Below, in pieces: positions 51,118-60,178 of a stretch of 64,000 bases of DNA. The DNA is taken from assembly GCF_030296615.1 (NCBI RefSeq), contig NZ_AP027732.1:992001-1056000 (forward strand), written 5' to 3'. The translations under genes were made by a program, and so were the position numbers. Source of the DNA: Frondihabitans sucicola (GTDB lineage: Bacteria > Actinomycetota > Actinomycetes > Actinomycetales > Microbacteriaceae). The notes beneath the pieces are model-generated. The model ran no database searches. It saw only the letters and a program-made list of their open reading frames with translations, and had not been told where the DNA came from. Each line of letters starts with the position of its first letter. Positions within the stretch are counted from its first letter, which is position 1.

Positions 51118-51960
51118 ATGGTGACGGTGGCGATCACGCAGACGACATGGACCGGCGACAAAGAGTCGATGCTCGACAAACACGAGAACTTCGCACGAGA
51201 CGCGGCGGCGCAGGGGGCCGACGTGATCTGCTTCCAGGAGCTGTTCTACGGCCCGTACTTCGGCATCACCGAGGAGAAGAAGTACTACTCGTTCGCGGAA
51301 CCCGTAGATGGCCCGGTGGTGACTCGCTTCGCGGCCCTCGCGGCCGAACTGCACCTCGTGATGATCCTGCCGATCTACGAGGAGGAGATGCCCGGGGTCT
51401 ACTACAACACGGCCGTCGTGGTCGAGGCGGATGGCCGAGTCCTCGGCAAGTACCGCAAGCACCACATCCCGCAGCTCGAGAGCTTCTACGAGAAGTTCTA
51501 CTTCCGCCCCGGCAACACCGGCTGGCCGGTCTTCGACACCTCCGTCGGCAAGATCGGCGTCACCATCTGCTACGACCGCCACTTCCCCGAGGGGTGGCGC
51601 GTGCTCGGCCTGGGCGGTGCCGAGATCGTCTTCAACCCCAACGCGTCCAAGCCGGGTCTCTCCAACCGGCTCTGGGAGCTCGAACAGCCCGCGGCCGCCG
51701 CGGCGAACGGCTACTTCGTGGCCGTGCCCAACCGGGTCGGCAAAGAGGACAACGAGTACGGCGACAAGGCCGTCGACTTCTACGGGACCTCGTACGTCGT
51801 CGACCCGCAGGGCAACTTCGTCGGGGAGAAGGGCAGCGGCACGCACGAGGAGCTCCTGGTGCGCGAGATCGACCTCGGACTCATCCGGCAGGTCCGAGAC
51901 GACTGGCAGTTCTACCGCGACCGCCGCCCCGACGTCTACGGCCCGATCGTCGCCCCGTAG
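51118..51960 (+). CDS. Beta-ureidopropionase/N-carbamoyl amidohydrolase (nitrilase superfamily)
   Basis: The 280-residue enzyme has the nitrilase catalytic triad: Glu41 in FQELFYG, Lys114 in KYRKHHIP and Cys151 in VTICYDRHFPE. The surrounding sequence fits beta-ureidopropionase or N-carbamoyl-D-amino-acid hydrolase, which cleaves N-carbamoyl-beta-alanine to beta-alanine, ammonia and CO2. It starts at ATG 51118 after CAGGAG and lies 2 bases before the dihydropyrimidinase gene, so the last two steps of reductive pyrimidine breakdown are encoded together. Confidence 0.9.
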   Translation: MVTVAITQTTWTGDKESMLDKHENFARDAAAQGADVICFQELFYGPYFGITEEKKYYSFAEPVDGPVVTRFAALAAELHLVMILPIYEEEMPGVYYNTAVVVEADGRVLGKYRKHHIPQLESFYEKFYFRPGNTGWPVFDTSVGKIGVTICYDRHFPEGWRVLGLGGAEIVFNPNASKPGLSNRLWELEQPAAAAANGYFVAVPNRVGKEDNEYGDKAVDFYGTSYVVDPQGNFVGEKGSGTHEELLVREIDLGLIRQVRDDWQFYRDRRPDVYGPIVAP

Positions 51961-51962
51961 CC

Positions 51963-53402
51963 ATGAAGACGCTCATCACGAACGGCACCGTGGTCAACAG
52001 CACGGGGGTCGCGCAAGCCGATGTCCTCATCGACGGCGAGACGATCGCGGGGGTCGTGGCACCCGGATCATCCCTCCTCGGCTTCGACCTCGCGGCCAAC
52101 GTCGACCGCGTGGTCGACGCAGCCGGCAAGTACGTCATCCCGGGCGGGATCGACGCCCACACCCACATGGAGATGCCGTTCGGCGGCACGTTCGCCAGCG
52201 ACACGTTCGAGACGGGCACCCGCGCCGCGGCCTGGGGCGGCACGACCAGCATCGTCGATTTCGTCGTGCAGTACGCGGGCGAGAACGTCCTCGACCAGTT
52301 CGCCCTCTGGCACGAGAAGGCGGCCGGGAACTGCGCGGTCGACTACGGGTTCCACCAGATCCTGTCGGACGTCCAGGACTCGTCGCTGACCGCGATGGAC
52401 GAGCTGCTGAACGAGGGCGTCTCGAGCTTCAAGCTCTTCATGGCCTACAAGGGCGTCTTCCTCAGCGACGACGGCCAGATCGTCAAGGCGATGCAGCGGG
52501 CCAGCGACAACGGCAGCCTCATGATGATGCACGCCGAGAACGGCAGCGTGATCGACGTGCTCGTGCAGCAGTCGATCGCGCGCGGTGACACGTCTCCGTA
52601 CTTCCACGGCCTCACGCGACCCTGGCAGGCCGAGGAGGAGGCGACTCACCGCGCGATCATGCTGGCGAACCTCACCGGGGCGCCGCTCTACGTCGTCCAC
52701 GTCAGCGCGAAGCAGGCGCTCGACCAGATCACGGCGGCGCGCGACACGGGGCAGAACGTGTTCGCCGAGACCTGCCCCGCCTACCTGTACCTGTCGCTCG
52801 AGGATCAGCTCGGTGCGACGAGCGACGAGTGGGGTTCGTTCGAGGGTGCGAAGTGGGTGTGCTCCACGCCTCTTCGCGCCAGGGCGGAGGGGCACCAGAA
52901 CCACATGTGGCGCGGCCTCCGCACCAACGACCTCCAGGTGATCTCGACCGACCACTGCCCCTTCTGCATGAAGGGCCAGAAAGACCTGGGGCTCTCCGAC
53001 TTCTCGAAGATCCCGAACGGGATCGGGTCGGTCGAGCACCGCATGGACCTCATCTACCAGGGCGTCGTGATGGGCGAGATCAGCCTGCCGCGCTGGGTGG
53101 AGCTCTGCTCGACGACACCCGCGCGCATGTTCGGCATGTACGGCAAGAAGGGAGTCATTCAGCCCGGTGCCGATGGCGACGTGGTGATCTACGATCCTGC
53201 CGGCCACACCTCGATCGGCACGGCTCCCGGAAGAACCCACCACATGAACATGGACTACTCGGCCTGGGAGGGCTTCGAGATCGACGGCCACGTCGACACG
53301 GTCCTCTCGCGCGGCAAGGTCGTCGTGGACGACGGGCAGTACCTCGGCACCAAGGGCGACGGTCGCTACTTCAAGCGCGGCCTCTCGCAGTACCTGATCT
53401 AA
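51963..53402 (+). CDS. Dihydropyrimidinase/D-hydantoinase
   Basis: The 479-residue amidohydrolase has the metal-binding DAHTHMEMPFG, the carbamylated Lys in SFKLFMAYKG, His in MHAEN and VVHVSA, and the late Asp in STDHCPFC. It opens dihydropyrimidine or hydantoin rings to N-carbamoyl compounds, the substrate of the neighbouring ureidopropionase. It starts 2 bases after that gene. The flavin-dependent oxidoreductase gene follows 9 bases later. Length and motifs are normal. Confidence 0.93.
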   Translation: MKTLITNGTVVNSTGVAQADVLIDGETIAGVVAPGSSLLGFDLAANVDRVVDAAGKYVIPGGIDAHTHMEMPFGGTFASDTFETGTRAAAWGGTTSIVDFVVQYAGENVLDQFALWHEKAAGNCAVDYGFHQILSDVQDSSLTAMDELLNEGVSSFKLFMAYKGVFLSDDGQIVKAMQRASDNGSLMMMHAENGSVIDVLVQQSIARGDTSPYFHGLTRPWQAEEEATHRAIMLANLTGAPLYVVHVSAKQALDQITAARDTGQNVFAETCPAYLYLSLEDQLGATSDEWGSFEGAKWVCSTPLRARAEGHQNHMWRGLRTNDLQVISTDHCPFCMKGQKDLGLSDFSKIPNGIGSVEHRMDLIYQGVVMGEISLPRWVELCSTTPARMFGMYGKKGVIQPGADGDVVIYDPAGHTSIGTAPGRTHHMNMDYSAWEGFEIDGHVDTVLSRGKVVVDDGQYLGTKGDGRYFKRGLSQYLI

Positions 53403-53411
53403 GGACATCTG

Positions 53412-54440
53412 ATGGATTTCGGCGTCGTCGTACAGACCAACCCGCCCGCCGCCCGGACGATCGCCCTGGCCCGCCTGGCCGAGGAGCATTCGTTCGATCA
53501 CTTCTGGACCTACGACTCCCACATCCTGTGGATGGAGCCGTACGTCATCCACTCGCAGATCCTGTCGCAGACGTCGCGCATCGTCGTCGGGCCCATGGTG
53601 ACGAACCCGGCCACGCGCGACTGGACAGTCACGGCGTCCACCTTCGCGACGTTGAACGCGATGTTCGGCAATCGGACCATCATCGGCATCGGCCGCGGCG
53701 ACTCTGCCGTGCGCGTCACGAACGGGTCGCCGGTCACGCTGAAGGACTTCGCGGAGTCGATCGGCGTCATCCGGGAGCTCGCGAACGGGAGGTCCGCGGT
53801 CGTCAACGGGTCGACGATCCGGTTCCCCTGGTCTCGCGGGTCGTCGGTCGACGTCTGGGTGGCCGCGTACGGGCCGCGCGCGCTCGCCATCGCCGGCGAG
53901 GTCGGCGACGGCTTCATCCTTCAGTGCGGCGACGTCGACATCGCGAAGTGGATGATCGACACCGTGAGGGCTGCTGCGGTCGGGGCGGGGCGGGATCCTG
54001 ATGCCATCAAGTTCTGCGTGGCAGCGCCGATGTACGTGACCGACGGCAGCGCATCGGATCGAGAGCACGCCCTCGAGCAGTGCCGCTGGTTCGGCGGCAT
54101 GGTGGGCAACCACGTCGCCGACATCGTCGAGAAGTACGGCAGCGACGGCACCGTGCCGACGGCCCTGACCGACTACATCGCGGGCCGAGAGGGCTACGAC
54201 TACAACGAGCACGGCCGCGCCGGGAACTCGCACGTCGCCTTCGTGCCCGACGAGATCGTGTCGCGCTTCTGCGTGATCGGCTCCGTCGACGAGCACATCG
54301 CGAAGCTCAAGGAGTTCGAGGCGATCGGCGTCACCCAGTTCGCCGGCTATCTCGACCACGACGACAAGGAGGAGACCCTCCGGCTCTACGGCGAGAAGGT
54401 CATCCCGGCGCTGCGGGAGCACGTGCTCGCGAAGTCGTAG
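53412..54440 (+). CDS. LLM-class flavin/F420-dependent oxidoreductase
   Basis: The 342-residue protein has the luciferase-like TIM-barrel features MDFGVVVQTNPPAARTIALA, FDHFWTYDSHILWMEPYV, RIVVGPMVTNPATRDWTV and FGNRTIIGIGRGDSAVR. It fits the F420-dependent family often found beside hydantoinase genes in actinobacteria. A role in the pyrimidine or hydantoin pathway, such as reduction before ring opening, is suggested by the operon but not established. It is the last gene of the operon. Confidence 0.85.
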   Translation: MDFGVVVQTNPPAARTIALARLAEEHSFDHFWTYDSHILWMEPYVIHSQILSQTSRIVVGPMVTNPATRDWTVTASTFATLNAMFGNRTIIGIGRGDSAVRVTNGSPVTLKDFAESIGVIRELANGRSAVVNGSTIRFPWSRGSSVDVWVAAYGPRALAIAGEVGDGFILQCGDVDIAKWMIDTVRAAAVGAGRDPDAIKFCVAAPMYVTDGSASDREHALEQCRWFGGMVGNHVADIVEKYGSDGTVPTALTDYIAGREGYDYNEHGRAGNSHVAFVPDEIVSRFCVIGSVDEHIAKLKEFEAIGVTQFAGYLDHDDKEETLRLYGEKVIPALREHVLAKS

Positions 54441-54535
54441 GGGTGGGCCCGGCTCGACTCGCGGCGCCGAACTGCGTTATGTTCCTGTCGCGGGTGTCTC
54501 CGTCGTCGGGGGCCGGAGAACACGTGGGAGTCAGC

Positions 54536-55576
54536 ATGGCAGGCGGGGTGAGGTCGCCAGCGACCATGCAGGATGTCGCCCGACTCGCCGGCGTCTCCGT
54601 CAAGACGGTCTCGAACGTGCTCTCCGGCTACGAGCACGTGTCCGCCAAGATGCGCGACCGCGTCATGACGGCGGTCGGCGAACTCGACTACGAGATCAAC
54701 GTGTCCGCCCGCAACCTCCGGGTCGGGCGCACGCACGTCATCGGACTCGCCGTCCCGGAGCTCAGCCAGGCCTATTTCGCGGAGCTCGCCGACGCCGTGA
54801 TCCGCGCCGCCCAGACGCGCGGCTACACCGTCCTCATCGAGCAGACGGCAGCCGGCCGCGACACCGAGATCAGCGTCGTCTCGACGATGCGGAAGCACTC
54901 GATCGACGCCCTGATCTACAGCCCGCTCGCCCTCGGGCCCGACGACGTGCGGCAGCTCGACGTCGAGTTCCCGCTGGTGGTGCTCGGCGAGTGGATCGAC
55001 GGAAGCAAGGCCGACCACGTCACGATGTCCAACGAGGGGGCGATCCGGGCTGCCACCGAGCATGTGCTGGATCGCGGTCGGCGGCGCGTGGCCGTGGTCG
55101 GGGCGCACCCCGACGGCCCCATCGGTACGGGAGCCTCTCGGCTCCGCGGCTACACCACCGCCCTCCAGGCGCGCGGCCTCGAGGTCGATCCCGACCTGGT
55201 GCTGACGGCGGCCCTCTGGCACCGGACCTACGGGGTCGAGGCCACGGAACGCCTGATCGCGAGCGGCGTCGAGTTCGACGCCGTGGTCTGCTTCAACGAC
55301 GCTCTCGCGCTCGGTGTGATGCGCGCCCTGCAGCGCAGCGGTCGGCGCATCCCCGAGGACGTCATGGTCACGGGCTTCGACGACATCGAGGACAGCGCCT
55401 ACTCGACGCCGTCTCTCACGACCGTCTCGCCGGGTCGCGACGAGATCGCGCGGACCGCGGTGGACCTGCTCGTCGACAGCCTCGAGGGCACGAGGACCAG
55501 GCTCCGCCCCGAGCAGATCGAGACGAGCTTCTCGCTCGTCGTCCGCGAATCGTCCGGCCTCTCCTCCGTCGCCTGA
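54536..55576 (+). CDS. LacI family transcriptional repressor
   Basis: The 346-residue repressor has the LacI headpiece (ATMQDVARLAGVSVKTVSNVLSG) and hinge (RNLRVGRTHVIGLAVPEL). A periplasmic-binding-protein-like domain follows, with ALGVMRALQRSGRRIPEDVMVTGFDDIE. ATG 54536 has GGGAG upstream. It precedes a sugar ABC importer whose promoter carries a perfect 20-bp palindrome with the central CG typical of LacI operators, so it very likely represses that operon and responds to a beta-glucoside. Confidence 0.92.
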   Translation: MAGGVRSPATMQDVARLAGVSVKTVSNVLSGYEHVSAKMRDRVMTAVGELDYEINVSARNLRVGRTHVIGLAVPELSQAYFAELADAVIRAAQTRGYTVLIEQTAAGRDTEISVVSTMRKHSIDALIYSPLALGPDDVRQLDVEFPLVVLGEWIDGSKADHVTMSNEGAIRAATEHVLDRGRRRVAVVGAHPDGPIGTGASRLRGYTTALQARGLEVDPDLVLTAALWHRTYGVEATERLIASGVEFDAVVCFNDALALGVMRALQRSGRRIPEDVMVTGFDDIEDSAYSTPSLTTVSPGRDEIARTAVDLLVDSLEGTRTRLRPEQIETSFSLVVRESSGLSSVA

Positions 55577-55605
55577 GGTCGCCGCGACTTTTCTCGGCCA
55601 CCCGG

Positions 55606-55657
55606 TTGACAGCGTCCTCGCGCTGCCGTAGTTTCTCGATTTACATCGATGTAAATC
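55606..55657 (+). promoter_or_regulatory. Promoter and LacI operator of the sugar ABC operon
   Basis: TTGACA (55606-55611) and TAGTTT (55629-55634) are separated by 17 bases. The perfect palindrome GATTTACATCGATGTAAATC (55638-55657) starts three bases after the -10, so a bound LacI protein would cover the transcription start. Confidence 0.88.
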
Positions 55658-55717
55658 AAGAACACATTCCCCGAGGGCTCTCGGACGAAGAGGTCGAGAG
55701 CAGATAGCAGGTTCGCA

Positions 55718-56986
55718 GTGAAGAAGCTGATCGCAGTCGTCGCGACCGCAGCCGTCGCGGCACTAGGACTCACCGGATGCGCCGGTTCGACCGGTGCCTC
55801 GTCCTCCTCCGAGAAGGTCTCGCTGACCTTCTGGCACGGCTACACGGAGGCGGACGGCGGTGTGCTCGACGACATCGTCAAGAAGTTCAACGCCTCGCAG
55901 AAGAACATCACGATCAAGACGCAGACGAAGACCTGGGCCGTCATCGACGACACGCTCCTTCCGGCCCTGTCGTCCAAGAACGGTCCCGACATCGTCGCCA
56001 TGACGTCCGACCGCCTGCCCGTCTACGCGAAGAAGCACGCCCTGGTCGACCTGGACGACTTCTACGCGAAGCCGTCGAGCAACACGTCGAAGCTGAAGGC
56101 GGAGGCCGTCTCGATGGAGACGGTCGACGGCAAGAAGTACGGCGTCCCGAGCGGCTTCGTCCCGCTGTCCGTCATCTACAACAAGACGCTGTTCGCCAAG
56201 GCCGGGATCACGACGTTCCCGACCACGTGGGACGAGTGGGTGTCCGACGCGAAGAAGCTGACCGTCGATTCCAACGGTGACGGAACGCCGGAGCAGTACG
56301 GCCTGGTTCTGCCGGATCACGCCACGGTCGGCAACGGGATCTGGCCGAGCCTGTTCGAAGGCAACGGGGGTTCCATCACCAACGCCGCCGGAACCAAGGC
56401 GACGATCGACTCGAAGGCGAACGTCGAGACGCTGACCTACTGGGCGAACGCCATCCGGCAGGACAAGATCTCGCCGACCGGCACCGACGGGATCGCAGCC
56501 GACAAGCTCTTCACCGCCGGCAAGACGGCGATGGAGGTCGGAGGGCCCTGGATGGCCGGTGTCGCCACCGCATCCAAGATCGACTACGGCCTCGCCGCGA
56601 TCCCGGCCGGCCCGAAGGCCCAGGCCGCCTCGGCCATCGGCATCTCCCTCGGCGTGACCGCCCAGACGGACACCGCGAAGCAGCAGGCGGCCGAGAAGTT
56701 CCTCGCCTACTTCAACGAGAAGTCGACGGCGACGACCTGGTCGCTCGGTTCCGGCTGGCCTCCGCTGCGCACCGACGTGTCGGCAGCGGACGTCGACTCG
56801 AACGCGACCGTCGCGAGTCTCACGAAGATCGCGCCGAACACGCGGGCTCTCCTGCCGGGAGTCGTCGACAGCACCGACGTGCTGACGGCGATCGACACCG
56901 CCACTCAGAAGGCGGTCGCCGGTGGCGATCCGAAGCAGCTCCTCGGCGATGCTCAGTCGAGCATCCAGCAGGCACTGTCGAAGTGA
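55718..56986 (+). CDS. ABC transporter sugar-binding lipoprotein
   Basis: The 422-residue protein has a lipoprotein signal (MKKLIAVVATAAVAALGLTG, Cys21). A family 1 solute-binding domain follows, with VSLTFWHGYTEADGGVLDDI, GVPSGFVPLSVIYNKTLF and GGPWMAGVATASKIDYG. It binds a sugar, probably a beta-glucoside or oligosaccharide given the downstream GH1 enzyme. The start is GTG 55718. It is the first gene of a LacI-controlled operon with two permeases and a glycosidase. Confidence 0.92.
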   Translation: MKKLIAVVATAAVAALGLTGCAGSTGASSSSEKVSLTFWHGYTEADGGVLDDIVKKFNASQKNITIKTQTKTWAVIDDTLLPALSSKNGPDIVAMTSDRLPVYAKKHALVDLDDFYAKPSSNTSKLKAEAVSMETVDGKKYGVPSGFVPLSVIYNKTLFAKAGITTFPTTWDEWVSDAKKLTVDSNGDGTPEQYGLVLPDHATVGNGIWPSLFEGNGGSITNAAGTKATIDSKANVETLTYWANAIRQDKISPTGTDGIAADKLFTAGKTAMEVGGPWMAGVATASKIDYGLAAIPAGPKAQAASAIGISLGVTAQTDTAKQQAAEKFLAYFNEKSTATTWSLGSGWPPLRTDVSAADVDSNATVASLTKIAPNTRALLPGVVDSTDVLTAIDTATQKAVAGGDPKQLLGDAQSSIQQALSK

Positions 56987-56990
56987 TCCC

Positions 56991-57944
56991 GTGACCACTC
57001 AGCAGCTCCAGCGGAAGCGCCCGTACCGGCCCCCGGGCCAAATCGGCGGACGCACTCGCCTGAACGGGACCTTCAAGCGACGGGCCACGATCGTCGGGTT
57101 CCTGGCCCCGGCGCTCGTGATCCTGGCCGCCTTCGTCGGCTGGCCGATGATCTCGGCGCTCCGACTGTCGTTCACCGACGCCAGCGGGTTCGGAACCCCG
57201 AGTTTCGTGGGCCTGGCGAACTACGTCCGGGTCTTCACCGACTCGGACATCCTCAAGGCGATGGCGAACACGGCGCTCTACGCGGTCCTTTTCACGCCCG
57301 TCTCCATCGTCGTGGCACTGGTCCTGGCCCTCGTGGTCAACAGCCCCCGGCTGCCGTTCCGCGGATTCTTCCGTTCGACCCTGTTCCTGCCGTTCATCGT
57401 CTCGCTCGCGGTCGCGGCGTTCGCGTGGTCCTATCTGCTCGATCCGCAGATCGGGCTCGCGAACTACTGGCTGCAGGCGGTCGGGATCCGGATCGGGAAC
57501 GTGCTGCAGGATCCCACCCTCGCGATGCCGACGGTCGTGCTCGTCGCGGTCTGGAAGAACTTCGGCTTCTACATGGTCATCTTCCTGGCGGGCCTGCAGG
57601 AGATCCCGAAGAGCCTCTACGAAGCGGCGCAGCTCGACGGGGCCGGCGGGTGGAAGAGATTCACCAACGTCACCTATCCGATGCTGAGCAACACGATGGC
57701 CTTCGTCGTCATCGTCGCGGTGATCGCCGCCCTGCAGGCGTTCGACCAGATCTACGTGCTCACCGGAGGCGGCCCCTACCGGAGCACCGAGACGATCGTC
57801 ATGCAGATCTACCAGTCCGGCTTCAAAGACCTCGACCTGGGCTTCGCCTCCGCCCTGTCCTACGTCCTGCTCATCGTCACCCTGCTGCTCAGCCTCGTCC
57901 AGTTCCTGTTCTTCGGACGTCGCGGAGAGGACACCGCCTCATGA
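56991..57944 (+). CDS. ABC transporter permease (MalF-like)
   Basis: The 317-residue permease has a cytoplasmic N terminus rich in Arg/Lys, six helices and the EAA loop LYEAAQLDGAGGWKRFTNVTYP. It starts at GTG 56991, four bases after the binding-protein stop. It partners the MalG-like permease that follows with an ATGA overlap. No dedicated ATPase gene is in the operon. Confidence 0.92.
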   Translation: MTTQQLQRKRPYRPPGQIGGRTRLNGTFKRRATIVGFLAPALVILAAFVGWPMISALRLSFTDASGFGTPSFVGLANYVRVFTDSDILKAMANTALYAVLFTPVSIVVALVLALVVNSPRLPFRGFFRSTLFLPFIVSLAVAAFAWSYLLDPQIGLANYWLQAVGIRIGNVLQDPTLAMPTVVLVAVWKNFGFYMVIFLAGLQEIPKSLYEAAQLDGAGGWKRFTNVTYPMLSNTMAFVVIVAVIAALQAFDQIYVLTGGGPYRSTETIVMQIYQSGFKDLDLGFASALSYVLLIVTLLLSLVQFLFFGRRGEDTAS

Positions 57945-58816
57945 CCGCACTCACTCGGCCGGGCGTCCGCCTGGCTCGCCGCGCCACCACGCGCCGCCAC
58001 GGAGATCCCGGCCGCTGGATCTTCTTCGCGGGCTTCCTGATCGTGACGTTCGCCCTCATGCTGCCGGTGATCATCATCGTGCTGACGGCCTTCAAGCCCG
58101 CCTCGGAGGTCAACGCGTTCCCGCCGACGCTCGCCCCGCACCAGTGGACGCTCGACAACTTCCGGGCGATCTTCTCGGAGCTGCCGTTCGGCCGGCTCAT
58201 CGCGAACAGCTTCGGCTTCGCCGGGGGTGTGACGGTGTTCGCCCTGGCGTTCGACTCCCTGGCCGCCTACGCCCTGGCCCGACTCGACTTCCGAGGGTCC
58301 AGGATCCTGCTCATCGTCATCATCGCGAGCCTCATGATCCCGTTCCAGGCCACCCTCATTCCGATCTACCAGCTGGTCTCGCAGCTGGGCTGGGTCAACA
58401 CGTTCGCAGGTCTCATCGCCCCGAGAGCCGCCGACGCCTTCGGGATCTTCTTCCTGCGACAGTTCTTCGTCTCGCTGCCGCGCGACCTCGACAACGCCGC
58501 GCGCATCGACGGAGCGTCGGAGTGGCGGGTGTTCCGCAGCGTGGTCCTGCCCAACGCGGTCCCCGCGCTGCTGACCCTCGGCATCTTCACGTTCGTGAAC
58601 AACTGGAACGACCTGCTCTGGCCGCTCGTCTTCACGACCGACCAGAAGATGGGCACCATCACCTCCGGACTCACTCTGCTGACCGGCCCGGGCGGCATCA
58701 TCCCGCAGGGCGTGATGATGGCCGGCGCGCTGATCGCGGTGCTCCCCCTCGCGATCATGTTCCTCCTCGTGCAGCGTCGCTTCATCGAGAGCGTCGCCAG
58801 CACCGGGCTGAAATGA
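57941..58816 (+). CDS. ABC transporter permease (MalG-like)
   Basis: The 291-residue permease has six helices and the EAA loop LDNAARIDGASEWRVFRSVVLPN. ATG 57941 overlaps the stop of the first permease. It ends QRRFIESVASTGLK, the usual MalG-type C terminus. Its stop overlaps the GH1 gene start (ATGA), showing that uptake and hydrolysis are translationally coupled. Confidence 0.92.
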   Translation: MTALTRPGVRLARRATTRRHGDPGRWIFFAGFLIVTFALMLPVIIIVLTAFKPASEVNAFPPTLAPHQWTLDNFRAIFSELPFGRLIANSFGFAGGVTVFALAFDSLAAYALARLDFRGSRILLIVIIASLMIPFQATLIPIYQLVSQLGWVNTFAGLIAPRAADAFGIFFLRQFFVSLPRDLDNAARIDGASEWRVFRSVVLPNAVPALLTLGIFTFVNNWNDLLWPLVFTTDQKMGTITSGLTLLTGPGGIIPQGVMMAGALIAVLPLAIMFLLVQRRFIESVASTGLK

Positions 58817-60132
58817 CGTCGCAGCAGCAGCCCACCACCCCTCCCCACCCTGAGACGAGCACGCCCATGAAATGGTTCGAGGACGGCGCCCTCCACTTCG
58901 CACTCGGCATCGAGGACACCTTCGTGCCTCAGAGCCGCGCCGGAGAACGGCCCATCGACGAGTACGAACTCACCGAGCACTACGAGCAGGTCGAGACCGA
59001 CCTCGGACTCGCCGCGTCCGTCGGGGCGGAGCTCCTGCGGTGGGGCGTGCCCTGGTACCGGGTCGCCCCGACGGCCGAGACGTGGGACTGGTCGTGGACC
59101 GATCGCGCGCTCGACCGATTCCGGGAGCTGGGACTCCGGCCGGTCGTCGATCTGCTCCACTACGGCACGCCGCTCTGGCTCGACGACCAGTTCGCGAACC
59201 CCGACTACCCCGAGCGGATGGCCGAGTTCGCGAGTCGGTTCGCGGAACGCTACGGCGACGTCGCCACGGACTACACCCCGGTCAACGAGCCGATGATCCA
59301 CGCGCTGTTCTCCGGCGAGTACGCCTACTGGCCCCCGTACCGGTCGGGACCGACCGGCCTGGCGTCGATCGCGTCCTCGCTGGCCCGGGGTTTCGTCCTC
59401 ACTCAGCAGGGCATCGCCGAGCAGCTCGGGGACCGCGCCACCTTCGTGCACGTCGACGCCGGAATGCGTTACGTGGGCGACACCGACGCCCCTGAGCATC
59501 GGGAGACGGTCGCCCGGCTCCGCGAGCAGACGTTCCTCGTCGAGGACCTCGTCACCGGCGGCGTCGGCGACGGGCATCCGCTCCTCGCGCAGCTGCACCG
59601 GGGCGGCGTGACCGACGCCCTTCTGGCGTGGTTCCGGGACAACGCCGTGAGGCCGGACGTGATGGGGGTCAACTATTATCCGCTGCACTCGACCGAGGTG
59701 TTCGAGGCGGGCGTCCACCACGGCGGAGGCTTCGCCGATCCCCGACCGTTCTTCGACGCCGGCACCGACGGGCTCCGCGAGGTGCTGACCACCTACGCCG
59801 ACCGCTACGGCGCTCCGGTCATGCTCACCGAGACGTGCGTCACCGGAAGCGTCGAGCAACGGATCGCCTGGATGGACGAGTCCGTCGCGGCCCTGCACGA
59901 CCTCCGGGGCGAGGGGGTTCCGGTCGTCGGCTACACCTGGTGGCCGCTGTTCGACATGTACGAGTGGACCTATCGTCACAGCTCGAGCCCCCGGGTCGAT
60001 CACCTCCTCACCATGGGGCTCTACGACCTCGTCGAGACCTCCGGCGGTCATCTCGACCGTCGCCGCACGCCCGTGGCGGATCGCTTCCACCAGCACGCCG
60101 TGGCCGGCAGTCGCGCGGAGGCGCCTGCCTGA
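58813..60132 (+). CDS. Glycoside hydrolase family 1-type beta-glucosidase
   Basis: The 439-residue TIM-barrel enzyme has the GH1/clan A acid-base motif TPVNEPMIHALFSGEY and a nucleophile region VMLTETCVTGS, where classical GH1 has TENG. It also has PVVDLLHYGTPLWLDD and GYTWWPLFDMYEW near the C terminus. It lacks a signal peptide and therefore hydrolyses imported glycosides. ATG 58813 overlaps the permease stop; a second in-frame ATG at 58867 begins MKWFEDG and is a plausible shorter start. The unusual nucleophile context suggests a divergent subfamily. Confidence 0.83.
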   Translation: MTSQQQPTTPPHPETSTPMKWFEDGALHFALGIEDTFVPQSRAGERPIDEYELTEHYEQVETDLGLAASVGAELLRWGVPWYRVAPTAETWDWSWTDRALDRFRELGLRPVVDLLHYGTPLWLDDQFANPDYPERMAEFASRFAERYGDVATDYTPVNEPMIHALFSGEYAYWPPYRSGPTGLASIASSLARGFVLTQQGIAEQLGDRATFVHVDAGMRYVGDTDAPEHRETVARLREQTFLVEDLVTGGVGDGHPLLAQLHRGGVTDALLAWFRDNAVRPDVMGVNYYPLHSTEVFEAGVHHGGGFADPRPFFDAGTDGLREVLTTYADRYGAPVMLTETCVTGSVEQRIAWMDESVAALHDLRGEGVPVVGYTWWPLFDMYEWTYRHSSSPRVDHLLTMGLYDLVETSGGHLDRRRTPVADRFHQHAVAGSRAEAPA

Positions 60133-60178
60133 CCTCTGGCGCCCTCCGTGGCGCAGCCGGCATCCGGTGCCGATCGCG

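Noticed and set aside
52068..54422. Long minus-strand open frame opposite dihydropyrimidinase and the LLM enzyme
   Set aside because: Same reason: antisense shadow of confident genes.
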